Source: Macquaria australasica (Eukaryota > Chordata > Actinopteri > Centrarchiformes > Percichthyidae). From it: DNA of 64,000 nucleotides. A program made the translations under genes and the position numbers. Location: positions 1,521,501-1,585,500 of the forward strand of contig SEMN01000031.1 in assembly GCA_005408345.1 (NCBI GenBank), given 5' to 3'. The notes below the pieces were generated by a model. The model was not told the DNA's origin. It saw only the letters and a program-made list of their open reading frames with translations, and made no database searches. Shown here in pieces: positions 47,771-59,960 of the stretch (position 1 is its first letter; each line of letters opens with the position of its first letter).

Positions 47771-49338
47771 ATCACCTTAGTAGGTGGTGAACATGCAACA
47801 GTCAGCAACTGCCATTGTGCATTGATAGGAAAGAAATCATCAACCGTATAAAGACCAGTTGTGCAACTGACTGCACAAACAGATTTGAAAATAATTCAGG
47901 AATAAATTCGTACAGACAGACTGCTGAAGGCGAAAGAGAAAAGAAGAAGTTGTGTTTGCAGAGGAGTCACCACTAAATGTCCAGGACTTTGTTTGCGCTA
48001 TTATCAATTCAGCTTGCATTTACTTTGTCACAATTTGTTTGTTTTCCTCCTGGTGTCACAGCTCTACCCATTCATAACAGCCACCCATTGGTCATTAATG
48101 GCAAGATCTCATAAAAATCATTACATAACCCTTTTTGCTAATGGTTTACTCCTCACTGCCGAGACTCAGTCCCATCTTCTATCACAATTATGCAACATTA
48201 TTCTGCATTTGAGATGTACGTATCTCTATTATCCATATTTATAATTTTCTCTTTTCTGCCCCACAAAATGCAAACGCATGTTGCCTAACTTTCCCGTGTG
48301 GTTAACGCAAAATTACTCTTTATCAAGATGTCATGCCTTAGGTAATTAATGTTAGTGTTCTGCATGGAACAGCTGGTCCTCAGTACTTGTACCTGTAAGC
48401 CTCTCACAATCCATGTGTGTTGCTGAATGAAAAGACAATGACAAATGTAGAACAGCAGCCATTTCAGCTAAGTGCACACCACAGAAATAACAGACCGTGA
48501 ATGTGTTCGCCTCTGCCTTAATTTGGCTGACCATCTTGCAGTTTTGTGATTGAAGTAACCTTTGAAGCGTTTATATGACAATTTAATGTCTTGATAGAAT
48601 GACATGTACAGTAGCTACAGTATATGCCAAACTGAGTTTCAACGCCTCTTATTTCTTGATTCCTTTCCACCATTTGCTCTCTTTTATATGTTTTGCTCCT
48701 CTCACTGACAGCTGAGATTGATAATCAGCATTTATCTGCAGAGTGCAGGCTCTCCTTATGGGAGACACGCATTCATGCACCATTGTACATGTGCCCATCG
48801 AGACACACACCATGCTGCAGTTTTGGCAGTTTGCCATATAGGCTAATTATGTGGCATCTGACAAGGTCTCAAACCATTGAGTTTTAATCATGATGAAACG
48901 ATGTTTGCCCCAGCAAGTCAAGGTAAAGCTGATTTCCTCCACAGATCCATTCAAAGTGCTGATTTAGCAGACCTGGACGGATGGTTAATTGGGGGATGGA
49001 CTGCGGCTGTTTATAATAAAGGGTTATTTGAATTTGAGCTGTATTGCCACTGATTTAGAGGTCAGCAGGTTGCTGTCTCTCAACCTAACCATGCAATTAA
49101 TGATACTTTCACATAAGTTGAAATAACTTTCCTGCCCACATTTGGTTTGCAATGATGCAATTTACTATAATGGACAGGAAAAATTACTGCAAAGCCAACA
49201 GGTTTTCCACGTGAGCAGCTGGATGAGCAAAGAGTTGAGAACTTCATTGGCTGGAAACATGATAATGATCTGGGGTTATTTCACAAAGGCACCAAGCCTA
49301 ATTCTGGTAAGTTCTTATTTCAGTTTGTTGAAGCACAC
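47771..49338. other. Unique-looking non-coding DNA
   Basis: No exon or repeat recognised. Confidence 0.35.
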
Positions 49339-49472
<134 letters not shown>

Positions 49473-50010
49473 TTGATCCCGAGGGAAATTTAGGCACCCA
49501 GTAGCTTAAATACAAAAATACCAATACACACAAGAATATAAGAGTAAGAACGCAAAAACACAGCCGTGAAGTGATAGTCTAACCGCCAGAACTACTACAG
49601 AGAGCTGTCACTATGATATAGTATGTGCTAAATGGAATAGATGCAAATGTAATGTGATTAACAGTGCAGGTAGTGCAAATGTAAGATGATTAAAACTAAA
49701 AAACAGTGCAAGAATAATGATACTTCAGATAATATACACAAAATACAATTAAAGATAAATATATAAACAAATAGTATGCAAATTGTGCATAAGGCTAACA
49801 TAGCCAGTAGCTGACAGTCGGTTTCACTTCCTCCCTATCATCGCTGGGAGGAGTTGAATAGCCGTATGGCCACGGGGACAAAAGACTTCCTCAGTCTGTC
49901 CATTGAGCAGGACTGAGACAGCAGTCTGCCACTGAACCTATTCCTCTGCCTGGTGAATGTGCTGTGCAGAGGGTGGCGGGCATTGACCATAATGGACACT
50001 TAGGGACCCC
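49473..50010 (-). mobile_element. 5'-truncated non-LTR retrotransposon (LINE) remnant
   Basis: On the minus strand a C-terminal reading frame runs from about 49990 to a stop at 49838-49840. It includes the words HPLH, FSGRLL, RKSF and AIRLFN, typical of the C-terminus after the reverse transcriptase domain in CR1/L2/Rex1-type fish LINEs. An untranslated region of about 360 bp follows and ends 'aatttccctcgggatcaa' next to the tetranucleotide tail. The reverse transcriptase and endonuclease are absent, so it is dead. Subfamily uncertain. Confidence 0.7.
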
Positions 50011-50123
50011 ACACAATACTGCCTTTTCTTTATTTTATAAAATCCTTTTTATTACTTTTAAATGTTTGTTTCTGTTGCAATTATAAAACCTCAAAGAAAA
50101 TTCTGTGTTTCTACAGTGAAACA

Positions 50124-50900
50124 AGACCAAGAGTCTACAGCCATGCTAACGGCTCTTTGAGGTTATACTTAGGCACAGTGTTGCTTTGAGCTAAATGCAA
50201 TGAAAATGCTAAGATGCTAATGCTAAGCATGTATAATATTTGCCATGTTCACCTTATTAGTTTAGCATGTTATCATGCTAACATTTGCTAATTAGCCCTA
50301 AACACAAAGTACAGCTGAGGCTGATGGGAATGTCATTAGTTTTGCAGCTACTTAGTCATAAATCAAAGAATTGGACAAATTAAAATTCTGACCTGATGGT
50401 GGCGTTTGATTAAAGGTTATGGGATCACTAAGTGATCAACAAAGTTGTTACAGTTAATCTGTGGGGAACATGAATGTCCACCAAATATCATGGCAATCCA
50501 TCCAATAATATTTGGGACATTTCACTCAAAACCACAAATGTGAATCTCGTTGTGCACTAAAGTAAAAGTCAGGGAATCACTAACGTCATTAACGTCTGGA
50601 AACCATGAATGTCTGTACAAACGTTTGTGCCAATCCATATAGGTGCTGAGATACTTGTGAAGATGAGAGAAAACTTTAACCTGCTGGTGGCACAAAATCA
50701 AAAGTCAGAGAATCACTAAAGTCATTAGGAGTCATCATCTTGGCATCATGAATTTCTGAACTACATTTCATGGCAATCCATCCAATAGTCAAGAGATTTC
50801 ATTAAAAGCTAAAAATACCAACCTGCTGGTGGCGCTAGACATAATGTCAGGGGATCACCAAAGTCAGTAGGATTCATCCTGTGGGGACCATGAATGACCA
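50124..50900 (+). repeat. Percomorph dispersed repeat, family A, copy 3 (forward)
   Basis: Starts 'gaccaagagtctacagcc' and carries 'gctaatgctaagcatg', 'acaaagtacagctgagg', 'gatgggaatgtcattag' and three successive 'catggcaatccatccaat' or 'gaccatgaatg' modules. It is the longest copy in the window, and opposite in strand to copies 1 and 2. Confidence 0.75.
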
Positions 50901-51519
50901 TGAATGGAGGGGACAAAATGTCAAAATTGCATAAAAGATTAGTTGGCCTTAGTCCAGGCATGCCCCCACACCCCATCCTCCACCCCCCTACATGAGCTTT
51001 TTTTCCTTGCTGTGTTTTTTGATGTTTTCTGCCATTTATTATTTAAATTGTGCATTTCTCCACTCCGCCTGCTCCCAAATTTTGGAAACGCAAATGTTAT
51101 CTGACGGAACAACCTCAACTTCATTAGGCCTTACCAGGAGAATTCACAAGTCAGTTTAGTGAAACCACTACAACACAGACTTTCATCAATACATCTCACT
51201 ATTCCTTGCATCGTTAATGAAATACCCTTCTCCAGCTAATCTCAATCACACAGTACTTGTATATTAACAGAAATTGTTAGGATCAGGAATTGATTCCTCT
51301 GGGCCTGACAAACAACACATTTTTTCATCCTGCTCATTCATTGATCTGCTCAGTATTGTAAAGGCTGCTTTCAGCCCTGATGAAAATGGAGTGAACCCAG
51401 CAGAAGGGCGACATTCCTGCTGCAGAGAGAGAGGGCTGGTGGCCTTTACTGGCCTCCAATTGTCTAGCCCGAACACATGAAAACCAGGTAAATGTCAGGT
51501 GTTTTTGAAGAACGTCAGA
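50901..51519. other. Unique-looking non-coding DNA
   Basis: Overlapping frames at 51264-51480 are mirror-strand pairs with no homology I recognise. Confidence 0.35.
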
Positions 51520-51800
51520 AGCTACATTTCACTCCTCTTTATTCCACCTTTTTCCTCCGCCCTCCCCTTTCAGCGCCTTCCCTCTCCCTGATGCCTGTCT
51601 CTCCTAGATAATGTCAGTGCCTCCAGAGTGAGTAGCACAGTGTGATCCTCCCCCCTTCATCTGTGCCTCCACGTCTTCTTCCTCTTCCTTTCTCTCCTCA
51701 TCCTCTCCTCTACACCTTGTTTCTCTGATCTGCTCTCCCTCTTCCTTTTTGATAAGCCCCAGTCTCTCTCTATCTTTCTCTCTCTCCCTCTCTCTGTCAG
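51520..51800 (+). other. Pyrimidine-rich tract
   Basis: C/T-rich low-complexity DNA (ctctctcc, cctcttcc, tctctctc) of nearly 300 bp; no gene. Confidence 0.6.
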
Positions 51801-53143
51801 AATTTAGAGGGGGATAAAAATCACTAAGCTCTGAATTATCTGGCTCTGCTAAAGGTCACAGTCCTAATCATCCCAGATGATTGTGAATGGAACCAGCAGC
51901 AGTCATTAGCAGCACCCTGTCTGGAAGCGAACCAGAAAGGGATGACAAGAACATAGTTTTTGCTCCAGATCAAATGGAAAGACAGCTAGGCAGTCTGATG
52001 AACAGGCAAGATTTAGAAAGACAAAATTGTATGCATTTTTTAAATTCCCATCCATAGCAATACATGTTATAGTCAATATATTGCTATGGTTTATAGTTAA
52101 AAACATTTTCTAACATTTCTTCATTTTTAAAAATAGAAGCTAGTTTAAAAAATAATAGAACACATTTTCTATAAAGGGTGCAGTTTAGCGTATTTGCACA
52201 GTGAGAAACGACAGGAGCAGAAAAACAGTGCTAAATCATGACGGTAAAAACCACTGAGGGGAGAGATGTAATCAATAATAAGTGTGTGGGAGACAAAAAC
52301 CCAAAGGGCGTCTAAAAACATCTTACCGCAAACAACAAACAGACTAAACAACAATAAAAAAGATCAAGGGGACAAGCAAAGACACGACTGCGTGGATAAC
52401 ACAAAATAAATTATAACCGAAACCAGCATGATGGAAAAACTGTTTGTACAAACAATGTGTATGTAAAAACAATGTGATATATAAAATATCAAGGGAAATA
52501 CAATAAAATAAAATAAAATAGCCCTAATACTGGAAAGAAAAACCATAGAGGATCTGAGTGTGATGATGTATTTGAGGATGTGTGTGTGCATGAGGAAGAA
52601 AAATAAGAATTAGAAAATGAGAACTGTGTCCATGACAGTGAAAAAGATATACAGTATAAGCTGTAAGGACAATACCTCATTCAGATTAACCAGGTTTATA
52701 TTTTTTTTAATTTTTGGCATAACTCTATTTTGGTTTCCCCACTCACCCAGTAAGAACTTTCATATCACACACTGAAAGACTGATAGATAAGGGATTTCCT
52801 CTGAAATTCAGATTCACTAGATACAAACTTAAATTTCACTGTTGTTTCGCTTCTGATTGTTTTCCACTACTGGTGTCACTGGCTATGTCTCGCTGCTGGC
52901 TGCACCCACAAACATTCCCCACAACACGCCCCAACCATCACTGAAAAGCCAGTTTGAGGAAAATTCATGCAGGCATGCACACACAGTGTCACACACGCAC
53001 ACAGACCCAGCTGATAAGATAATGATGATAATTCTATTTCTGTACCATCATTTATCTACTATGTATTATATCAGTGTCAAAATGTTTGGTACAGTGGTAC
53101 AAAATACAATTTAGACATTGTTCTACATCACCATCTTGTGCAC
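51801..53143. other. Unique-looking non-coding DNA
   Basis: AT-rich, with an (AAAAT)n tract at about 52501-52520. No exon recognised. Confidence 0.35.
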
Positions 53144-53147
53144 TTAA

Positions 53148-53890
53148 AGCTACCCTGTGAAGGTTTTGACCTTTGGTGCCACTAATGTTTTCATGAGGTC
53201 AACGTTTTGTTTGTATCTTGTGCTCTACTTGCACGCGCATGAGGACACATGCGTATGTGCGTGAGAATGTGGGCAATGCAGTATACACACTCCTGTCGAC
53301 TGCAAATGCTTTGTGCACACAAGCCATTAAACAAAGATAAATGGGTGAAACAAGCGGAGGAGGGTTATGTTAAGGAAGATAAATCAGAGGTCAAACAAAC
53401 ATAAGTCTGAATTGGCTTGTGGCAGTAACATGCCCAAAAATGTAGCAATGCACCAGCAAAGGTTGCCAAAGAAGAAGACTGGTAACAATACAAACAGTGC
53501 AGGTTTCAAAACATTAAAAAAAATCAGATTTGCAAATTCACATCTGATGCCAAAAGACCATCTTTCAATGGAGACACCACCTGATGACCACCTGTTATCA
53601 CGTAACCAAAGTTCCATACTTCACATAGGTCACGTGATGACAACTAAGCTGTCTCCATGACAGCTGAACAAACTCCATCCAATGAGGAAGACCGTGAGAT
53701 GCAGTGGGGGAAAAAACAGCTAAAAGTGAACCTTGAGTCATTTTTTGTCAAAGCTTTAAAAATGTTTTATGAGGAAAGAAATGCATTAAACACCTTCAGG
53801 CCTGAAGGATGCAGACAGTTCCTTTTACTGACAAAACACTGCCTATAAACATACCTGTGTTTGTTTACAAGAAAACTCCACAAGGTGTCT
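53148..53890. mobile_element. TTAA-flanked non-autonomous DNA transposon
   Basis: TTAA lies at 53144-53147 and at 53891-53894. Directly inside are inverted ends: 'agctaccctgtgaaggtttt' on the left, 'agacaccttgtggagttttc' on the right read inward, about 17 of 20 matching. The TTAA target fits the piggyBac or Kolobok superfamilies; ends starting AG rather than CCC lean towards Kolobok. The 743-bp interior has short frames on both strands (53367-53660, 53384-53617) with no transposase similarity that I can see. Confidence 0.65.
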
Positions 53891-54267
53891 TTAAGTCTAA
53901 CCCAATGTAACCTTCACAGTACCTCAGAGATTTAGATGCCTGGCATGTTTACACACAGTGCAGACCACAGACAGAAGGCATCACAGAGGTTTAAAAAAAT
54001 AAAAGAAAAAGAAAAACAGAAAAATCTAACCATTTCAGAGTACCCAGTAGTTCTGACCAAACCAGCAGAGTACTTTGTTCAGAGCTGACAGAGTTCCTGT
54101 CAGCCCAGTGGCAGGCTATCCCACAGTCTATCAGTCAGCAACTCTTCGCCCCCACTCTCTTCCTGATAGCTCTCTATCAACTCTCTGATGCTATGTATTG
54201 CTTCAGTTAGCTATCATTCCATCAGCCCTGCAGCGTATCTTCTCCCTCCTCCACAACCTCCTTGACA
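53891..54267. other. Unique-looking non-coding DNA
   Basis: A-rich patch at 53990-54025. Nothing else recognised. Confidence 0.35.
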
Positions 54268-54319
54268 CCCCCCCCCCCACACACACACACACACACACAC
54301 CACCACCACCACCACCACA
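54268..54319. repeat. Compound C11-(AC)11-(CAC)6 array
   Basis: A poly-C run at 54268-54278 turns into AC repeats and then a trinucleotide array. Confidence 0.95.
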
Positions 54320-54452
54320 TCTCTCTCATGGTCTCACTCTCCTGTTGTATGTGGATCGATGAGTTACTGCTGTGCTGAATGTCAGGCTGTCTGACAGAGG
54401 ACACTCCGGCTACTGGAAGGACGCCAGGGGACAAGCACTGACTTCATGCCCC

Positions 54453-55189
54453 TATGGCAAGCCAAAGGGATCAAATGTCGTCAAGTCAGCACACGTCCCT
54501 GGTACATAAAATGGCATAAAATACGGCGTCCTGACGGTTTTCACGCAGCTTTTTACGTCGCTTTTATTTACAACACCGCTTTTTACGCCATTACATTTTA
54601 AAATGCTGCTTTTTACGCCCGTAAAAACCATACAAAACGCCGCTTTTTACGGCGCTCTAGTGAGGTACATTAAACGCCGCTTTTTACGCGCGTTAAAACC
54701 CGTCCAAGACGCGCGTTATTTACGCTGTTTTCATGTATGGTAATGAGCCCTTCCTCCTGTTTTACATAGCCAGTAAATCCAGAGTTTTTGTAACCAATCG
54801 GTGAAGAGTAAAGCCAGACCAAAGCAGTGCATCGATGAAAGATGCTTGCTATTGCTAGGCAAGATTGCTATCTGTGTTGTCTTTATAAATTGTACAGTAT
54901 TCAGATTCAGAGGATTATGACAGAGAATCCCCTTTTGGACATTCTCCCTGAATCAAATCAATCTCATCAACGTGCTACAAACTATTAAAAATGTTTAACA
55001 AAAACTCTGGATTTACTGGTTACATAAAACAGGAGGAAGGGCTCATTACCATACAAGAAAATGACGTAAATAACGCGCGCCTTGGACAGGTTTTAACGCA
55101 CGTAAAAAGTGGCGTTTTAAAATGCAACGGCGTAAAAAGCCAGGGACGTGTGCCGACCTGACGACATTTGATCCCTTTGGCTTGCCATA
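54453..55189. mobile_element. Fold-back element with 'ctttttacg' sub-repeats
   Basis: Inverted arms 54453-54790 and 54999-55189 both read inward as 'tatggcaagccaaagggatc' and end at 'gagtttttg'. A TA dinucleotide at each end could be the target duplication (54453-54454 and 55188-55189). The left arm is about 147 bp longer because it holds extra copies of a 'gctttttacg' unit with CpG-rich ends; the right arm has two. The loop (54791-54998) has no open frame. No transposase. Superfamily uncertain; TA would fit Tc1/mariner-like mobilisation. Confidence 0.8.
54535..54705 (+). repeat. Minisatellite of the left fold-back arm
   Basis: Five imperfect copies of 'cgc-gctttttacg(t/c)c' with variable 15-30 bp spacers. 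They are far richer in CpG than the surrounding window. Confidence 0.8.
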
Positions 55190-56286
55190 TCAGCGTGATG
55201 GTCCTGGCAGCGAGTGTGGGTGTCTCTGTATGTGTGTGTCTGATGAGAGGAGACCATTGATTCTCACCAAGTCACTTTCACTCTGCAACAGTGGAAAGGG
55301 CAGGTAAAGGTCACAGGAGAGTCAGCTCAAGTTGAATGCATACAGCACAGATATTGTGTTTATGTGGGGCAACAAAGGCCATTCATGTCTTGAATACAAT
55401 GAAACAGACACTCTGCAAATCATCTCACAAGCAGACATATGATCCTATGGCACTAGCACAAGCTGTCACTGCATGTGTGTGTATTTGTGTGTGTGTACAG
55501 TGTGCTATTGCTCCAAGGGGCACCAAGGGGAGTTTTTATGCACAGTTACTCACTAAAATCACCCTGTAGAGAAACAGGTTTCTCATTTTGTGTCTTTCTT
55601 ACGCTCTTTGTCCCCTCTATTCCTCCAACCACAAAATAATGACCACCCTCTTCCAGCCTCTTAACTGACTCAGACAAACATACAGACTCCTTGATTACCT
55701 GAGTGCCAGAGTGCCTCTGATGGAAGAGAAATGCCATTCCAACATTCTCTGTGTGTGATCCAAGCTGAAACTCCATTAACTGTTCCCAGAATAGACCCAC
55801 TTTCACCATCCCAAACCGTGTTTATGGAGCAGACTGGAAAAGGTTTAAAAGTCAATGTTAAAGCAGCAGCATGATTTCCAAAGCTGGTATTTTATAAACT
55901 GTGGCTACATGGAATATTAGATAAACAAAAAAATAAATAATAGTGATATTTTAGACCAGTGTAAACAGAATATTTGTACATATACAGCACTTGGACAATA
56001 TTTACTTTTAAAAGAAGCTAACTCAGTGATATAAAATTTCCTTACAAAATATGAATAAGATTTCCATTAGTATATAAATTTTTTAAAGCTGAACTAACTA
56101 ATCCAGATTTTTATATTAATAATGGATGAAATTATACTTATTTGTAATGGAAAAGTGGTCGCGCTCCATGATGATTCCATTTATCTCTGCCGGTGACATT
56201 CCTGTGTCTCTTTCTCCCTCTTTGCCTCCTTCCTTTTTCTTTCCTCTTTCCACTTCACCGTCAAACCCCACAACCCCACTCTCTCT
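55190..56286. other. Unique-looking non-coding DNA
   Basis: Short TG tract at about 55475-55495. The minus-strand frame at 55546-55809 is unrecognised. Confidence 0.35.
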
Positions 56287-56320
56287 CACACACACACACC
56301 CTCACACACACACACACACC
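56287..56320. repeat. (CA)n microsatellite, interrupted
   Basis: Two CA runs split by ccct. Confidence 0.94.
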
Positions 56321-56767
56321 ACTGCTCCACTTTAAGTCACCAAAGGTCAGTCTCTTTAATCTCAACTGACACAATCGTTATTGGATTCTCCTCCGCACTT
56401 CTAATGAATATGGATACACATACACACATAAGCGAGCTTGTGTTTATGTGAGTATACACACACACTTGCACACACACACACTCACATTGGCTCACCATCC
56501 ATTTATATCTGTTGACACCACCTACAGTACATGTAGATGCATCTTGTTGCTATTACCCTTGTGACTTGTAGGCCATCAAAGCAGGAAAATGCATCCTCAC
56601 TGATACTTGTGCAGCCGAAATGTTTTATAAAGAGAAATAGCATTCTCAGTCAGATGTAAGGTCGTGATAGCTTTAATTTCACACATGTGTGGGCACAGTG
56701 GATGTGAGCACGGTGGTGTGCACTACTGGGAATATGAAATGTATTTTGTTTCTTTCCTTTTGAGCAG
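56321..56767. other. Unique-looking DNA with CA-rich patch
   Basis: Degenerate CA/TG words at 56415-56490. The last 25 bases are pyrimidine-rich and lead into the exon-like segment. Confidence 0.4.
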
Positions 56768-56853
56768 AGCAGAGACTCGAGAGCCATGGATCACTCATAG
56801 TCTCCAATAAGTCACCGTGGTCATAATGTGAGCCTCATGGGAAACTCAGTAAG
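56768..56853 (+). other. Exon-like segment with possible start codon
   Basis: A pyrimidine tract and tandem CAG acceptor (ending 56767) precede it; a near-consensus donor (AAG then gtaagc, GT at 56854-56855) ends it. The segment has three ATGs: 56786 (a four-codon frame ending TAG), 56826 (ATG directly followed by TGA) and 56837, which opens a frame Met-Gly-Asn-Ser-Val reaching the donor in phase 2. Met-Gly with a small residue at position 6 would suit N-myristoylation. I cannot name a gene. It may be a 5' exon of a gene extending past the window or a chance splice-site pair. Confidence 0.25.
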
Positions 56854-57186
56854 GTAAGCCCCATTCTTCTCCTTACTTGTTGCTGTTTTGCAATTAAACA
56901 ACATGACAAGAACTTTAAAAAATGACTTCTGTTCACATTTTCCTGAGAAGTGATCTCTTGTGGTTGTGCAAATATAAAATCCTCTTCAAACAGCAGGAGT
57001 AATCATGCCACCACATCAAGTCTAAGGGAGGAGGTCTGGGTGGAAGATTGGGTGTACAAACCAGAGACAGCAGTTTGCATCCCAATCTCTGAGTTAGCAT
57101 TGTTTGCTTTTAACCATGGAAGGTGATCTTTCCATAACCTAGTTATTTATTGGCTCAAATTAACCGTATGGGTAGCAGGTAAACAG

Positions 57187-57745
57187 GACTAAGAGTCTAC
57201 AGTCATGTTAGCCTTGAGTTAAATGCTAAAGTTGGCAAGCTGACATGATCACAACGACAATGCCAACATGCTGTTGTTAAGCAGGTAAAATGTTTACCAG
57301 GTTCACCATCTTAGTTTAGCATGTCAGCAGCACGCTAACACGTGCATGTAATTAGCACAAAACACAAAGTTCACCTGAGGATGCCATTAGTTTTGCAGGT
57401 ATTTGGTCATAAACAAAAGACAGAAATGACTTGATGGTGGCACTAGATAAAAGGTCAGGGGATCAACAAAGTTATTACAATTAATCATGAACATGACTGT
57501 GTACTCTGTACCAAATTGCACGGCAATTCATCCAACAGCTGCTTAGACATTTCACTCAAAAGGACAAATGTCAATCTCATGGTAGATCAAGAGGAAAAGT
57601 CAGGGGACCACCAAAGCCTTTAGGATTCATCCTCTGTGGACCATGAATGTCTGTACAAAAATCCATGGCAATAGATCCTGTAGTTGTTTAGATATTCCAG
57701 TCTGGGCTAAAGTGGTGCACCAACTGATCCACTGACCTGACAGGT
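57187..57745 (+). repeat. Percomorph dispersed repeat, family A, copy 4 (forward)
   Basis: Opens 'gactaagagtctacagtc' and contains 'ttagtttagcatgtcagc', 'aacacaaagttcacctgagg' and 'ggattcatcctctgtggac'. It ends near 'gatattccagtctgggc'. Shorter than copy 3, with deletions. Confidence 0.75.
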
Positions 57746-59011
57746 AAGGCTGTGAGACGTTTATCTAATACTTGTCATTTTTACAGATGTCCTCTGTACA
57801 GAAAAAGCCCCATTCCCTTGTCTTTGAGGGTATACTTAACTATTCTTGGATGTGCACCAACACAACACAAGGTTGTTCTGGGAGATGCAACAGGCTGGCA
57901 GTCTTCAACTGTCTCCAAGCTATAATGGCGTGATGAAGCAGCAGCCAATTACAACGGTGAGACACTTTATAATTTAATATGCTCCAGGAAGTAGCCAGCT
58001 ATCTATATTTGACTGCTGTCCAAATAATGGATGTAATATGAGATTTGGATAAGGTGTTCCAAGATGGCGCCCCATTCGTACCATTGGATATTGCTGTCTT
58101 GGCCCTTAATGCATTTACATTAGCATCTTTCTCTGGCTGAGCCTGGCTGACTGCCAGCAGGCATGAATAACACAAAAACAATATGTTCATACAGCTCTTG
58201 GTGGCTTCAAAAACTGTAACCTAATAGTTAAAATAAATAAAGAGTAATTTATGAATGCATGCTCAGGAAACTTTCTTCAAAGTTTTACAGCTGTTTCTTT
58301 TGTGGATGTATGACAAAATGTCTTTCCAGGCCAGAGGTGATGATCTGCAATTCCACTGTGGTCGGTATGTTGAAATCGAGAGAAAATAAACTATATAAAC
58401 TAATAATCAATCTAATTAAACTAACTATCCAGGGCTCCAACATGGGGAGAACCCTCAAGAAGTTTTGAATTAAGTTTGTTTCTATTTGCATTTAACATTA
58501 TTAGAGTCATAAGTAAATTGTTATTTTTGTGTCTGAAATTCAGCTCTACCCCTCTGAAAGGTGCACATGGTTTAGTGCAAATGAGCTCGACAAAAGGAGT
58601 TTGTCTACATATACATGGTAGCATTATTGCACTGATGCTCATGCCGGTCACTCCAAGAGAACTTGGTGATGGCCCAGATGGAAAACAGCTGTTAACAAAA
58701 ATATTTCAAAAACAAGGTGAGCAAACACCTACTGCTGTTTTAGAATAACATTGGTATATGGATTTCCTGGCTAACATAATTTTTAGCGTGTTGATGAATC
58801 CAATAGAAATGTCCTCAGTTTCAATATTCTGTCTCCAAGCAAAAAAACATCAGATCACATAAAAGTACTAAAATATGCTGAGATTTCAGATTATGCAGAC
58901 TAAACTACATACAGTATATATTTTTTAGTACTATTTGATTATCCTAATAACCACTACAGATGCAGGTGTTTAGTTGTTGATTGTGTTATTTGTAAATGCA
59001 TGAGAATGTAT
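57746..59011. other. Unique-looking non-coding DNA
   Basis: Holds a YY1-like word 'ccaagatggcgcc' near 58060. The frames at 58259-58748 are AT-rich and without homology I can name. Confidence 0.35.
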
Positions 59012-59013
59012 TA

Positions 59014-59310
59014 AAGGCCCTGCACGCACACGCTCATAGGTGTTTTTAATCTGGCTAATGAGACCTCAGATCAGGTTGAAGGTGGACAGAGCTATGCTGG
59101 GAATTATGTGAGTTTACCAGACTCCATGGACCAATAATAATGATAAAAGTGTTATTTGTCACACCATAGCTGGTGCAACAAAGCTAACATGACAGAGAAG
59201 ATGTCAATCACACACAGTCTTTACATGCCCACATATTCCTGAGAGGAGCTTTAATCAGCCAAAATAAGTGTAATCACCTGTATAGGTGTACCATGGGTGT
59301 GCAGGGCCTT
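59014..59310. mobile_element. 297-bp MITE with TA (or TTA) target duplication
   Basis: Perfect 12-bp terminal inverted repeats aaggccctgcac (59014-59025 and 59299-59310) are bordered by TA on both sides (59012-59013, 59311-59312); TTA can also be read. No coding capacity. The size, short ends and T/A-rich target suit a Tc1/mariner-type or PIF/Harbinger-type MITE; the ggccctg-type terminus resembles Harbinger ends. Confidence 0.8.
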
Positions 59311-59312
59311 TA

Positions 59313-59619
59313 GATGGAAAAAGGGACTTAGATTTTCATGCTACACCCCTGCAGAGTGCCACAATATCATGTCAGTGTTCCTAGCTAGACTTTTTCAATC
59401 TTTAAACTATTAAATCTAACTAAACAATTAGCTTTAGTTGGATTAAGTAGTTACTGTTAAATAATTACTTAATTACAGTATCCTTATTAGTGCTGCTATG
59501 CTTCAGTGCTGCATTTCACAATGTGTCATTGCCTGAAGCTAGATCTTGATGACCATCAAAGAGTGATAGCTCCCCTCTCAGGTGCACATTGTTGAGGAAA
59601 GCTGTCGAAATAAAATTTT
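59313..59619. other. Unique-looking non-coding DNA
   Basis: AT-rich; nothing recognised. Confidence 0.35.
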
Positions 59620-59960
59620 ACTTCACTCTCGAAGGGCGCCATTGATCGTTTCTATGCAGCAGCAGGTACACCAGTAAAATTATAGGATAGCACCACTTTA
59701 TATTTCTGTCTGACTCTGTGGCTCTCTCTTTCCACAGTGAGTCATAATGGCGTTTCCTAATGAGGTTTGGCTGTTTGGAAACCCCCCATTTGCACTGCAA
59801 ATTATAGTGAGCTAAAATTAAACCTCTGCCTCGTCAGCCCCCATTTTCAAGACATTCAGGCTGATAAATAATTGAGTTTGCTGCTTACGCCATGCCATCC
59901 GTTATTTATGATATAAAATGAAGGCGTTATTAGCATACTGACCACATGTGCACACTTTAT
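59620..59960. promoter_or_regulatory. Candidate conserved non-coding segment
   Basis: Repeat-free complex DNA with 'agggcgccattgatcg', 'aaattatagtgagc', 'gataaataattgag' and 'gcgttattagcat'. No coding support. Proposed on texture alone. Confidence 0.22.

Noticed and set aside
54222..54434. Trp-rich frame
   Set aside because: Reading through the C11-(AC)-(CAC) array on the minus strand.
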